Shown: positions 51,731-63,409 of the stretch, in pieces
Numbering within the stretch: position 1 is the first letter of the stretch
Layout of the letters: the number at the start of each line of letters is the position of its first letter
From: Stercorarius parasiticus
Lineage: Eukaryota; Chordata; Aves; Charadriiformes; Stercorariidae
Reading direction: 5' to 3'
Assembly (NCBI GenBank): GCA_013396915.1
Contig: VWZL01002774.1
Span: forward strand, 366,138 to 430,137
DNA length: 64,000 nucleotides
Made by a program: the position numbers and the translations under genes
The notes under the pieces: model-generated
What the model was told of the DNA's origin: nothing
Seen by the model: only the letters and a program-made list of their open reading frames with translations
The model's database searches: none

Positions 51731-54539
51731 CCCTGAGCACATGAACAACATGAGCACAAATACTGGAAAAGCATTTTTTTTTCCCTGATGTTCCTTTTCT
51801 ATCCCCATGTGGTTTTGACTGCTGTAGCTCTGTTAGGTTTTAAATGCACATGGGGAAGCCACTTGTACTCCCATGTGTTTTAGAACTATCTACAGTAGCA
51901 CACTGCAGGAAAAACATGTGGGAAGGGAATGTGTCGGAAAAGTTGCTTGTACTCCCTCCAACACGTGGGCCACATTTAACAAGGTCAAGGGACAAGTGTG
52001 GCTCACAGGCATTAGTTTGACCGGCACTATAAAAAGGATCATGCATTCTTCTTTCTTTTACCTGCACACACTCTGCAATTAATCACTCGCCCGAATACAG
52101 CTTACGGAGTTTCAATTGATCTACTTTTATTTTTAGGCTAGACGATCAGCTTAACATATTTTAGGAACAGATTATCATATCTTTTTTCCTGATTTGACAA
52201 TTCCAAGATAATGAAGGATATAAACGTAACAAGAGGAAGCCTTTTTTTTTTTTTCTTTTCTTTACCCTTTGTCTTCCCTCCTGCGTGAGAGCATCCTGCA
52301 CGCTGTGATTGAGCAGACAAGGGTATGCCTGTTAAGCTGGCTGGCTGTTCCTACGGCAGATACTTTCTGCTGAGGGTTCCTTCTGAACTTTCCTGTGACA
52401 AGACCAAATTCACACAAAATGTCAGTGAACTGTTGGTTCATGTTATGCACATTTTGACACCTTTCAGCTGGCTTTCACAGATTTTTCAAAGCACCTGTTC
52501 CAATCCAACCTGTCTTTTTGGCAGCAACCAGTACCAGTAAAGTCCCTGATTTTCTTTCCTCCTTCACTCAACCATTTCTAACAATATATATGTCAAAAAA
52601 TATGATGAAGTGAAAGGAGGCAAATGCTGTCCAGCTCTCCTAGATATCGGACCACGCTTCCTGCAGAAAAAAAAATTGTTTGCATTGTTACACAGAGTAA
52701 CTAAACTGTTCTTGCCTGTCACTCATTTCTTAGGGGAAAGGTCCAGCTGACTTGCAAGTGGGCTCTTTGCCATGTGAACAGATGGGCACAGCGTTCGACA
52801 GCCAAGAAATGATGGATCAAATTTTGAAATTTGTTGCTCACTCTCCACTCCAATAGTTCCTAATTGGCCTCAATGAAACTTTATTGCTGTAAAAAGGGTA
52901 TAATGGCAACAACGTTTGAGTGAACAAATACACATCCCATCTAGGTGCTGCAAGGAGGCTTCCTGGCTGGAACGATGCTGTCAGGGAATGCCTGTTACAA
53001 GCTGACGAAGCTCTCTAAGCTTAACGTGTCCCTGTGTGAGCATACAGTGGAGTTGAAGGGGAGTATCTAATGCTTATTTTGAATGGTGGTCTAAGAGAAA
53101 GTCTTTTGTCTGAAAAGATCCTTTTAATAAACATAACCATTTAAACAACAAATAAGTTCACCTATGTCTTATAATATGCATAAGGCAAGAGGAGGTAAGA
53201 GGCTTTTTCAGTGATGCATTATTTATAATATATTGTCAAAAATTATCACCTATATAACAAATATTATTTATGATTCAACACAGTAAATTTACCAAAATCA
53301 AATTATATTTGACTGCTAGTAATAGACCAAGAAAATAAACCTTCTTGTAGAAGAAAATAGTTGCCCAGCTTTCAAAGTGCTGCTGTGGCAGCACACATTT
53401 GCCTCAAATTCCTGCGTACTCAGTGAAAATATAGGATGTGAAAACAGCATAGATTTATCCTTACATCTCATTGATGCACTTATTTAGTCCTGGGTTTGTA
53501 TCATCACCAATTTGAATTATTACTGAAGGAAAAGGGTTCACTTTACCCACAAAATACAGGCTTCTTACACTTCTTCATATTGGTTGTACATAACTTTGTG
53601 ATTTTAACTCTGTCTTTCTGTTATCATTTTTACTATATCAACATTATATTATGTTAACTAATACCAGCAGTTGCAAGCCAGGATTTTAACAGATTGTTTA
53701 TACTGTAATGGGAATTTCCTGCCTTGTGCCTCTTTCTTGTATACTTATGCCTCTTTCTTTGACAGGCTACTGATGCATTTGCAAAAATAGTTGAAGAGTT
53801 CTGTGAGTGCGCCAATAAGTGATGACGATCATAAATAGTGTTACCTTTAGAAATACATTGTATTTTTTTAAAAAATGCACAAACAGTAAAAATAGATAAA
53901 ATATTTTTACAAGTATCTACACAACACATATCGCAGGGAAAAAAAGGCAATTTCCCAGGGTCTCTTCCAATTTTTCTCCACCACCTCAGGCCCAGTGCTA
54001 TTTGGTATGGGCAGATTAGGGTAGCTGATGATTCCTATTGATTTAAATATCGTGCTAGGAAGCCTAAATCCCCAAGAGCAATAGAATCTCCCCTATCACT
54101 ATCCTACTGCTTATTGACCTAATTCACTAACCAACCATCAGGGTTTTCTCTCACAACAAATAAATCTTGCATGAAACAGACAGTACATGGACACTCATAG
54201 TTTTCAGTGGTATTGCCAATGAAATAAATTTAGTCACTAAAGCATTCCTCTTTGTTGGCTCAAACTGGCCATAATGTCATTTGCCATTTAAAAATGGGCA
54301 CAACTGTATTTTTATACCAAAACTGTCTCTACGAGATGAAATAAACTTGGTGTCATATAAACAATGCAGACTGTTCAGCACGTGTAAAATTCCCTGTATC
54401 TCAATGCTCTGATTTGCCTGTAAGTTATTGCTGGAACGGCTGCTGAACAGGTCTAACGGTTGCAGCATTATAACCACTAATTGAGATACTACTTAGAGCC
54501 AGTGCGTTTACTGCTCAAAATTCTGATAATTAGTAAACT

Positions 54540-55140
54540 TCCTCTTTCATTAATTGAGCCAAACACATGAAGAATGAGCCGGGGGTTGTTATGTTATTCT
54601 GAGTTTCACAGGGCGGTCTTTGCAACTAAAACTTTTAACTTGGACTCTGCAGACGCCTGCATCTGAATTTCACTCTCGGTGATTTTACTGGGTTGAATAA
54701 GAGGCTTGTTTATATGTAAAAGTCACTTAGTGGCTCTATAAAATGCAGTAGTCACTAGATGTGAAATATATTCACCAGAACAGAATGCAAAAAATACACT
54801 ATATTAAAAAAAACCAAACTCCATACTATTTTGATAGGCAGATCTGTTTCAGAGAAGAGGCCTAATTCTGCTCCCAGAAAAGTTAATTAGAGCAACAGCA
54901 AGGTCCTGAATTACTAGTCCTCTCATCAATATCAAGTTAAGCTTTTATCAATGTAATTTGAAGCAGTATTAAAAGCGATAAACGCTGATTTATAATTGTT
55001 GATATTATCAAAGCAAGATCATTTGCAACCATACGTAAATGCGCCAGATTTTTATCACATTATAAAGGTTAACATAAGTGTTACAAGAAACATCAATGAG
55101 CTACGCACACTACGTTTGCTTTCGGTTAGATAAGTATGCT
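54540..55140. promoter_or_regulatory. Candidate conserved non-coding element
   Basis: Unique sequence contains repeated homeodomain-type and ATAAA/TTTATNR-type cores, preserved CpGs (AAAAGCGATAAACGCTG) and no repeat features. It directly precedes the palindromic relic at 55177. Confidence 0.3.
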
Positions 55141-55176
55141 TTGTAGTAGTTGATATTCCCTCTAGATAATGGATAT

Positions 55177-55260
55177 GGGCCAGAATCTCTGCTGACACAA
55201 AGCAGTATAAGTAATTTGAAGGCAGATATGCTGATTCACGCTAGCTGCAGATTTAGCCCT
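55177..55260. mobile_element. Palindromic MITE-like relic
   Basis: The 84-base unit begins GGGCCAGAATCTCTGCTGAC and ends so that its reverse strand begins AGGGCTAAATCTGCAGCTAG; the two arms can be aligned over about 30 bases with substitutions. It is the clearest palindrome of this group in the window. No target-site duplication is obvious. Confidence 0.5.
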
Positions 55261-55309
55261 AATATCTTTAGATGCAACAAACCATCTTAAATAAGTCCAT
55301 TTCCTAAAT

Positions 55310-55560
55310 ATTACTCAGCCATTCCTTACTGGTGCCAAAAGGGAACTGTGAATGCCAAGGGCTGCAGGATTTTATTTATCAGAGCTTCTTTTACGGCATC
55401 TATCATTTTGGCACGCAAACCTTGCCTTATGATCGGAATCAAATGTTTTCATGAAACAGCAGGATTAATTCTAGCAAAAAATGTAGCGTAGTCTTCATCC
55501 TTGCTGTAATATCTGTTCCAACTATTTTTTTAATGAAAATTGCATATTATGTTAGCAAAT
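55310..55560. promoter_or_regulatory. Candidate conserved non-coding element
   Basis: Unique, moderately GC sequence includes TTTTATTTATCAGAG, TTACGGCATCTATCATTTTGG and a GGATTAATTC homeodomain-like site. It is about 4.3 kb upstream of COMMD3. Conservation is inferred from appearance only. Confidence 0.3.
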
Positions 55561-58500
55561 TTAGATACTTTTGCTGCTTTGTACTGCTGAACTGTATGAA
55601 GAGAATTAAAAATGTTATACCATGCATCTCTTTAAAATCGGGATTACTGATGACTCATTGTTTGTATTTCTGTATTTATCTACCTTGATAAGAAGCTAAC
55701 TAAGTGCAGAGCTAAGAAAATCACATTTCTGTTTGTTATACAAATACAGAATTATTTTACCAATTAGGTGCTATGCTAAACAACATTTTAGTGTCCTGAC
55801 ATTAAACATCTGGAGCCAAATAGTGCCTAAAACATACAGCCTAATTTTCCTTTGAGGTTTATCTATTTTTACTTACATTTGCTGGATGTCAGCTTATAAT
55901 AATTACTCTTCTATACACATCTCTAGCACTGATGTGACAGACTGTGAATGCTTCTTGACAATAGAGCATAATATCCTCCTTACAGGCTTCCAACAGCAAG
56001 GCTACAATCTTACCACCAAGTGTATAGACATGCAAAAAGGCTTACTTAAAACATTGACAAATTTCAAATGTATTTGGTGTACTGTTTGAAAGCACGTACA
56101 GATTAGACATTTCTCAGTCAAGCTAAAATATAAGGCTAAATGTAAAGAATTTTGGGTACTATGTGTGACGTCTGTATCCAAGCACTGCCTGAGCAGCACG
56201 AACAGTAGGTACAACTTTGAAGTATCTGTAAATGATGTCAGGTCATTTGAAAAGTAGCAAAAATTTCTGTTTAAAATCTACTACCAATAAATGTTGCTTA
56301 CAAAGAGGGAATACCAACATAATCACTAAAAAGCATTTCCTAGCATTTTTGTGAGTATGACAAACTATGTTCATCTGTGACACAGGACTAGACATGGAAT
56401 TACAGTAGCAGTTCCACTAAAGCAGCAGGAGTCTTTGTACTTTTCCATCCGACATTAAAGGTGGCATCTTTTATGTAGGCCTCATTTATAAATCCCCACG
56501 AATTTAGACAAAGACACTAGAGTTTAATCTTAAGAAAGAGCAAACGCATTAAGAACTACATAGTTTGATTTCTCTGTGAGAGAAAGAGAACGACTGAAAA
56601 TTCACTAAATACAGCACTTTCACTTAATTAGAAGGACTTTAAAATATGTTAAAACACACAAAAAGACAAAGCTGCTGTCCTGGAGGATGAACTGTCTAGT
56701 ACATCTCAGTGATGCTTGCTCACATGCCTAAATCCTTGCATCTTTTTATTACTCAGGTTTTTGTGTGAACTTAGACAAAAAGTGTACAAATTCTCCCTGT
56801 GATTTTTTTTAGTTTGACAAGAAAAAACAAAATATAAATTCAAATAATTTTTTTACAGTTTTGATCTGATATATGTTTTAGTAAAATATGGGGAAAATGG
56901 AACTTTTACAATATGTAAGATTTTCCTGATTGTTAGAAATCAGAGGATAGATGATGTTTTAAACAAGTGGTACTTCTCTGGTTGCCTCTATTCCTGAGTA
57001 CTTAAATAAGGACTGAAATATAAAGGGCTTAAAAGTGTATAATTTAAAAGCTCAAAGTTTTGGTGGTTTTCTTTTTTACAGCCTAAGAATATGTGGCTCT
57101 TACCATGTATGAGGGGAAAATCAGAAGATTTTAAGTTTTGACAAATAGACACTAAAACCAAGTCAGAATAAAGCTATTCAAAAGATAAATAGGTAAGTCC
57201 TTCTGCTTTTTTAATAAATTAATGTAATTTAATTCCAAAAATGCTACCCAGTAGCAAAAATGTTTTTCACGTTAAACGTAGAATAAAAAATATTAAATAC
57301 CTGATCAAAAATGTATTCCTCTACTATAGGTTTTACCTCACTGAAATAAATCTGGTGCTTTCACATATTTAATTAAAAAGCTAATTTCCTTAGCTGTTAA
57401 TCAGAAGTATTTGTGAGCAAACAAAGTATGTTTTATGGAATAATCCTTATCTGTAGCAAAAAAATGCATTTATTGACATTAACACATACCAAAAAAAATC
57501 TGGAAGTATAAAATATTTTTTCAAGATATGTGGCAAGTACTGCACTTTCACCAGATTTGAGAACTGTCTACAGCAATCATACCAAATAAATAATCCAATT
57601 GATGGTTTGGTTCAAGGCAGTATTTTATTTACTGTTTTGCACTTTTGTGCCTGTAACATGAGAGGAATTTTCCTGGGCTTTTCAGGGTATGCAAACACCT
57701 TTTCTTTCATGCTATGATCATGTCAGTGACTGATACATGACTATTACCTTTTTTTTCAGATATGAATCCAGCAATAAATAATTTTTGTAGAAAGTAGTTA
57801 CTTATTCTTTACTGTTCTTATCTGCTTAAAACATTTTATTCGGTAAAATATATATTATAATAAAGAAGACTTGATACTGAGTTCAAAGAAAAGTTCTAGG
57901 GGCATTCCACTATTGTGTGAATGAAACACTTGGAATTCAGTAATAATTTTGCAGAAAATTGACACTAGAATATCATCTTAAATTACTATCTTTTAAGTCT
58001 GTGAAGAGCAATACACAGGGAAAAAAGTGCTAATCTGAGTCTTTTGAGAAATACTTATGCCAACTCTTGAATTTTATGAATTAGTCCTCTGGACACGCTA
58101 AGTGATTTCCCTTCATTTTGAACAGTTGCATTATTTTGTTTTGACTAGAAAAGCTCAAGCTGTAAAAAATACTTGCCTGCATGGACTGTGGTAGTTTGTT
58201 TCCCTGATTAATTAATATTCAAGTATTAATGCATTTCCTTCATCATTTCTTTATTCAATATAGAGTTTAGCTTCCTCTTGGAAATTGTAATGAACAGGGT
58301 TCTAAAATGTGTATAAAATATGCACAAGCAGTAAAATCTGACAGCAATCCGGCCATCTGAATGCATCTCGTGTCCCTTTTGGAGGGGAAAAGAGAGAAAG
58401 AAAATAGGTCAGGCTGAGAGCTTGGGTGAGGGAAATGAAAATATGAATTTTGTGATGAAAACTACTTAAACTTACATGCAATGAACATGCAATAAACTTG

Positions 58501-59040
58501 CAATGAATCTTTAGCAGTTGTTTTGCCTTTAAAGCTAGATTTTAATTTCTAGACTTCAATACGCTATAAACAATAAGGGGGTGTTGAGGAATAAATTTCT
58601 GTAATGTGCGATCATGCCATAACTTTGGGCGGTGACTATTCTTTTTTACAGCCTTGGTCTCTTTAACTTTGTAATTCCACAGCTCAGAGCTTTGTGCTCT
58701 CCTCCATTTTATGGTTTTTCTTCTCCTCCATTTTATGCTGTCTTTTCTTAGGTATTGTGTCTACGTTTGACAGCCATACCAAAAGACAGAGAAAGCCTTA
58801 TTTTCTCAACCCACCTGTCTGTTGCCATGCCTTTCTTGTTTTTGGCAAAATAAAAATCATCAGGACTTCTGTCAGTCAGAGCTCTGAAGCCCAGAGTTCA
58901 TTGATTCAGTGGTATTAATTTTTATGCCAAAGTATCAGGCCAGTGACATTACTTTAGGTTGCACCCCAAAACTCTAAATGTTCGTTCTTCACAGCATGAC
59001 CAGGCCTAATATTGTACAAACTGAGCCTGTTAGAACAAAG

Positions 59041-59105
59041 GGCCTGATCCTGCAGCCAGTATGATTTTCCTTTTGACCTCAATTTGGGCATAATTGAGAC
59101 ACAAA
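59041..59105. mobile_element. Possible half of a MITE-like relic
   Basis: GGGCCTGATCCTGCAGCC followed by TTTTGACCTCAATTTGGG matches the same short-element wording as at 28754. One arm only; strongly decayed. Confidence 0.3.
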
Positions 59106-59399
59106 AACACAAATGTGTGTTTTTATGGCACGGTGACTGGATAACCCACAGTGCCAGGAAGGTGAGAAGGTAGAGTCACCCTGTCACCCGCGCTCTGTGT
59201 CCCTGCTGAAGGGATGTCAAATGGGCAGCTGGGTTTGCAGAAAAGAACTATATTCATTTCACAAAAAGGAAAAAAGGAAAAAAATATAATCAAGTGGTGA
59301 TCTCAAATGTGGTGTGATTCCAGTAAACATAAAATGTGGTGAGATGTGTAAAGTCTAAGATTACTGCAACAAAACTTGGACTGGCCTCCAAAGCTGGCC

Positions 59400-59560
59400 A
59401 GAGCTCTTTGATTATAATTAGCACGAGCTATGCATCCAGACGCAAAATCCTAACAGCTTTTTTTGATGAGATCACAATTTAATTAATTTCATAGTTGAGA
59501 TGACGCCGAACGTGCTTGCTCCTAGCAAGAAGCCCGGGTTCTCCGACAGTGCTGCCAACC
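59400..59560. promoter_or_regulatory. Candidate proximal regulatory segment upstream of COMMD3
   Basis: This contains GATTATAATTAGCACGAGC, the TAATTAATTTCATAGT motif (59480-59495, also found in COMMD3 intron 1) and a TGACGCCGAACG segment. It lies 275-435 bases before the start codon. Confidence 0.35.
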
Positions 59561-59744
59561 TCCAACGAGCTGCGGCACCTAGAAGAGCAGACTATACTCG
59601 CTATTTTATATTAAATAGTGGTGGAAAAGGGACTGTGTTTTTTATGTTATATAGGCGTTATTTGAGAAGTCGGGAATCTAGCAGAGGCCTTTAGCTTTTA
59701 TTCATTTTTTTTCAAGGCTGAGCGGGTTTTAAGATTGAATTAGG

Positions 59745-59834
59745 GCAAGACACCGTGGGGGTGGGGGGGGGNGCTCCGCCTCGTGGCGGCGATCAGCTGC
59801 GCGCGCGTCACGTGGGCGCGTGTCGAAGGTCACA
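59745..59834 (+). promoter_or_regulatory. COMMD3: COMMD3 core promoter and 5' UTR region
   Basis: The 90 bases before the COMMD3 start codon are GC-rich and CpG-dense, with no evident TATA box, as expected for a housekeeping CpG-island promoter with dispersed start sites. A perfect E-box CACGTG lies at 59809-59814, preceded by T (TCACGTG, a form bound by USF, MITF/TFE or MYC-MAX factors), only 21 bases before the ATG. The 5' UTR must therefore be short, or the E-box lies within it. A G-run and one undetermined base (59772) sit at the upstream edge. The transcription start itself cannot be read from the sequence. Confidence 0.6.
59772..59772. other. Single undetermined base in a G homopolymer
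   Basis: One N sits at the end of a run of about nine G residues just upstream of COMMD3. It probably reflects sequencing difficulty in the homopolymer. Confidence 0.99.
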
Positions 59835-62800
59835 ATGGAGCTGTCGGCGTACGCGCAGGGCGGGTGGCGGCTGCTGGGCGACCCTCGCTGCTTCCCCCGC
59901 CGCCCTTACGCCGCTCTCCTCCGCGCCGCTTTCCACAGCCTCCTCCATCACCCCCACGCCGGGTTGGGTAAGGCGTGGGGGGGTGGCGTGCAGGGAGGGC
60001 GGGGTTGCGCGGAGCGGGCCGCGCTCCTCCGCGGAGCAGCGCGGCCGCGTATATGACACGCGTGTCCATGATGCGTTGGCCGGCGTCCACCCACCCCTTA
60101 CTCCCACCCGTGAGCGGCTCCAGGGTGCCGCTGCGCGGGGTGTCACCGCTAATGCGCGCCGGCTTCATTAAAGCTTAAACCCACCCAAAATAGTGTGTGT
60201 GTGGGGGGTGTCCCCCGCGCGTTCGTGTCGGCGTGGCGGGGCAAGGAGAGGTTTTTCCGTCGCGACTGTGTTTTTTTTCCGTGCGTGGGCGCTTCCTATG
60301 GTAACCCCGGTGCGAGGGTATACGGCCGTATAATTAATTTCATAGTGTTAATGACCCCCGCCGCCGCCGCCTCCGCGCACGGAGGGAGCTGCCCGTGCGA
60401 GCCAGGGCGACTGATAGCCCCCGTCCCCCGCCCGGCCGGGGGCTCCGGCTCCGCTCCTCGCCCTTGGCGACAGGCTGCTGAGGAGCGCGAACGGGGCTCG
60501 GAGAGGAAATTGAGGTTTCCCTTTTTTTCTTCTTTTTTTTCTCCTTTTATTTATTTTTTTTTTTTAATGGGAAGGAGATGTCGAGGCGACGGGGCGTGCG
60601 TCGCCGGACAGCCTCGCCTGGCACCGCTTGCACCAGCCGGTGCTTCAGCTCCTCTCCTCCTCCTCCTCACACCTTGCCTGCTTGCTCCGTCTTTTCGCTC
60701 GAAAACACCAAATGTGTCTCATTTCGAAGTTCTTGTGGGAAAGATGCCGTTCAAAGGGCGAGAAGCAGCGCTTGGTACTGTGTGCTGGGGTTTAGCGAAT
60801 AAGTATGTCATCAGTAATTCATTTATTTTAGACGATCCCGACTTGAAAGATATTGACCCTACGGTCTTAAAACATTGCCATGCTGCGGCTGCAACGTGTA
60901 TTCTGGAGGCAGGAAAGCAGAAAGCCGACATATCTGCTATAAGGTACTAATGCTTTGAAGCTCCCCCACCTTTCTGGCGGTTGTTACTTTAAACTGTACT
61001 GCTAAGTAATGTCAACAGAAAACTAATAAATTCTTTTTCCCTGTAGCGCATGTCTTGAGGACTGTAAACTGGACAAAGAGAGAATAGAACAATTTTGCAC
61101 CGAATATCAGGTTTTTAAACCAATTTTAACATATTTATGTTTTGTTTCTCTCATAGGAATTTATTGAATCTAGCAAATTTTTTTTTTGTTTTTTTTTTCT
61201 TCTCCAGAAAAACAAGGATGCATTGGAAATCCTATTGGGAAGGTAGGTCAATTGGTCAGCACAGATATATAGTTTCAATCACAGCTACTTTGAAGCTGTC
61301 CTGGAAAATACCTATGCATACATAAGATGATTAAAGCAAGAAATATTATTCCATTTTAAAAAAAAGTACATTTTAAGCAAACTTTAGAAGACAGCTGTTG
61401 AAACTTATCTTCCTCATTTTGGAATTCTGCTCTTAAGAACTTTTTGAACTTTTCAAAAAGCATTACAAGGATCATGAAAAAGTTCTTTATTGATAGACAG
61501 CTTGAAAAAATGATGCTTTCTTTTAGTGTAGGGAACTTGTAACTGTTGTGTCTTTCAGCATAGGCAGATCTCCTCTCCATATAACTGATGTGTCTTGGCG
61601 CTTGGAATATCAGATCAAGGTAATTTTAACACATCAAGGTGCTTCTTCAGTCTGTTTCAGTGCCGAGACCTGACTTTTCTCTGTGCTCTTTGTTTTTAAT
61701 TTAGAGCAATCAACTTCATAAAACTTACCAGCCCTCCTACTTGGTGACCTTAAATGTAGAGGTATTGTACTTCCAGCACCCTCAGAGGAAAAAATGCAAT
61801 TTCATAATATTTTTTTCTTATAAAACAGGCATTGTTGTGTTTTTTGTTTTTTTTTTTTTTTTTCTTCAGAACAGTGATTCAGGATCACACCCAGATGTTA
61901 GTTTTAGTTGCACGATGGAGCAATTACAGGTACTTCTTTCCTTCATCATTGTTTCTGTGCTTGGCTCCAGCTGCCGATGTAAATGTTTTTAACAACTTGC
62001 CAATCAAAATGAAATCATATGTACTATTATAAAAAAATAATAATAATCCAGGAGTGGGAGGGTAGCGGAGAATCTTTTCTAAAAGTTATCTGAGTGTGGT
62101 TTTCCTTTCTTCTGAAATAAAGTTGTAAATTAACTGATTTTAGTTGCACGGGGAGTGGTTTACATACATGCATAAATATTTTGTCTGTTTGATGAGGAAA
62201 TACATCATTTTTCTGGAACTCTGATTTCCTGTGCTTTAAAAAAAAAATATTGAAGAAGCTGGTTCAATGGCTTAAATGTGTCATGATTAAAAATAGAGAA
62301 CGAACTGAAGGCTCTTCAGTGGTGTTAATGACATGTAAGAAATGTACTGAAACAAACGTTGATCTTTGTTTAGCGATTTAAATGTGTAACTGAACAATAG
62401 AGGTATTGTAATGCTTGGAAGTGACCAAACTGTGGAGGATTGGGAAGAGGGGTTGGGGGGAAGAGGAAAAGCAAGATATTAAAACTTCAGGTTTACACCT
62501 CTGCTTTTTTAATATGTGTCTCAAAAGTCGTCCTTTTCTTACTAATTGAGGGTTTTTAATCGGTCTGCTGACTTAGTTAAATCTGATGTGCTTTGGATGG
62601 AGAATGGTCCTAGTACAAAACCGCACTCAAAATATTTTCAGTATTTTAGAAATGTTCAAAACCTAGAGCAAATGTCAGCGTTCCCAATCATAACGATACT
62701 GATAAAATCTAAGTGTTAAGAGTAGTGATCTATTTTAGTAGATAATCTATATTAAAAGGTATTTTCCTTCAGTTCCCACTTTCCTTACTGCGTTGTAAAA

Positions 62801-63025
62801 TAGGGAGCTATTTAATTACTTGCTGGCGTTGTTCATCACTTGCAACATTTCTTTGTGCTGTAAGGTACTGGTTTCCCTTCCCTCTCTGTATAAAAAAAAT
62901 ATTACGTTCCTCTAGCTGACCTTTTAAAAAATATGCTTATTCTAAGACAGTATTTCATCTCTTAGGATTTAGTTGGAAAACTAAAAGATGCTGCAAAAAG
63001 TCTAGAAAGAGCGACTCAGCTGTGA
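59835..63025 (+). CDS. COMMD3: COMMD3, COMM domain-containing protein 3, complete, 8 coding exons
   Basis: Coding exons are 59835-59967, 60832-60943, 61047-61110, 61208-61242, 61559-61619, 61705-61761, 61870-61929 and 62966-63025 (stop TGA at 63023-63025). All seven introns are GT-AG and the joined frame stays open for 193 residues; the human protein is about 195. The ATG has A at -3 and G at +4. The N-terminal half (residues 1 to about 120) is the helical COMMD domain and includes the stretch DPTVLKHCHAAAA. The C-terminal COMM domain (about 124-193) carries the hallmark VSWRLEYQI around Trp128 and ends in an amphipathic helix (LVGKLKDAAKSLERATQL). COMMD proteins form a hetero-decamer which, with CCDC22 and CCDC93, makes the CCC/Commander complex for endosomal cargo recycling; they also modulate NF-kB. 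Most introns are only 85-316 bases; introns 1 and 7 are about 0.9 and 1.0 kb. Identification rests on recognising the family sequence. Confidence 0.96.
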
Positions 63026-63355
63026 TTGAAGGAAGATGTCAGCCTGCTGAGCTGAAGTACTCTCATTCCTAAGAGTGTCTTCTAAATGACAAATGTCTTT
63101 CACCTCTTGATGCAAACTGTTCTTTTTTTTTTTTTTTTGTAAATCCTTGGATGCGAATTAAGTGAAATAACTGTTTTTTATGACAGCACTTGGTACTCCT
63201 TGCTCGTGTCATTTTTTTTTTAATTAACTCCTGTTAAATATTTGCTTAACTGTCCTGTCTTCAAAGCATTCCTTCTCTTTAATTTTGCATATTTTTAGAA
63301 TTGTCACCGATTATTTTTCCCTGGGATCTAATAAAGTTTATTCGCTCCTGTTCTG
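63026..63355 (+). other. COMMD3: COMMD3 3' UTR
   Basis: AT-rich sequence follows the stop codon, with a T-run at about 63122-63138, and leads to the AATAAA signal at 63330. The end at about 63,355 is inferred from the usual 10-30 base distance between signal and cleavage. The composition then switches abruptly to CpG-rich DNA. Confidence 0.7.
63330..63335 (+). terminator. COMMD3: COMMD3 polyadenylation signal AATAAA
   Basis: A canonical AATAAA hexamer lies about 305 bases after the stop codon and is followed by a GT/T-rich stretch typical of a downstream element. It is the last AATAAA before the next CpG island, so it is the best candidate for ending the COMMD3 transcript. Confidence 0.75.
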
Positions 63356-63409
63356 CACTTTCTACGGGTGAATTAGCCGTACCTAAAAGTCAGATGCTGA
63401 GCCCGAGAT

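Larger units (their letters stand above)
44091..55176. other. Intergenic DNA, no gene seen
   Basis: AT-rich unique DNA with A-rich runs near 45.94 kb and 50.73 kb, the TTCCATAAT repeat at 47 kb and the purine/pyrimidine tracts at 51.3-51.7 kb. No coding exon recognised. Confidence 0.7.
55261..59744. other. Intergenic DNA upstream of COMMD3
   Basis: AT-rich unique DNA with candidate conserved segments at 55.3-55.6 kb and 59.4-59.56 kb and one MITE-like half at 59.04 kb. No gene seen; CpG density rises only at about 59,745. Confidence 0.7.
59745..60690. other. CpG island over COMMD3 exon 1 and intron 1
   Basis: CpG dinucleotides are dense from just before the ATG through exon 1 and most of intron 1, then stop shortly before exon 2, where the sequence turns AT-rich. 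The stretch includes CG-rich blocks at 59,790-60,060 and 60,350-60,620, separated by a short AT-rich patch with a TAATTAATT core at 60331-60346. A long open frame through intron 1 into exon 2 is a by-product of low stop-codon density here. Confidence 0.8.

Noticed and set aside
60195..60950. 251-codon frame ending in COMMD3-like sequence
   Set aside because: It reads through intron 1 into exon 2. The splice sites at 59967/59968 and 60831/60832 restore the known protein without it.
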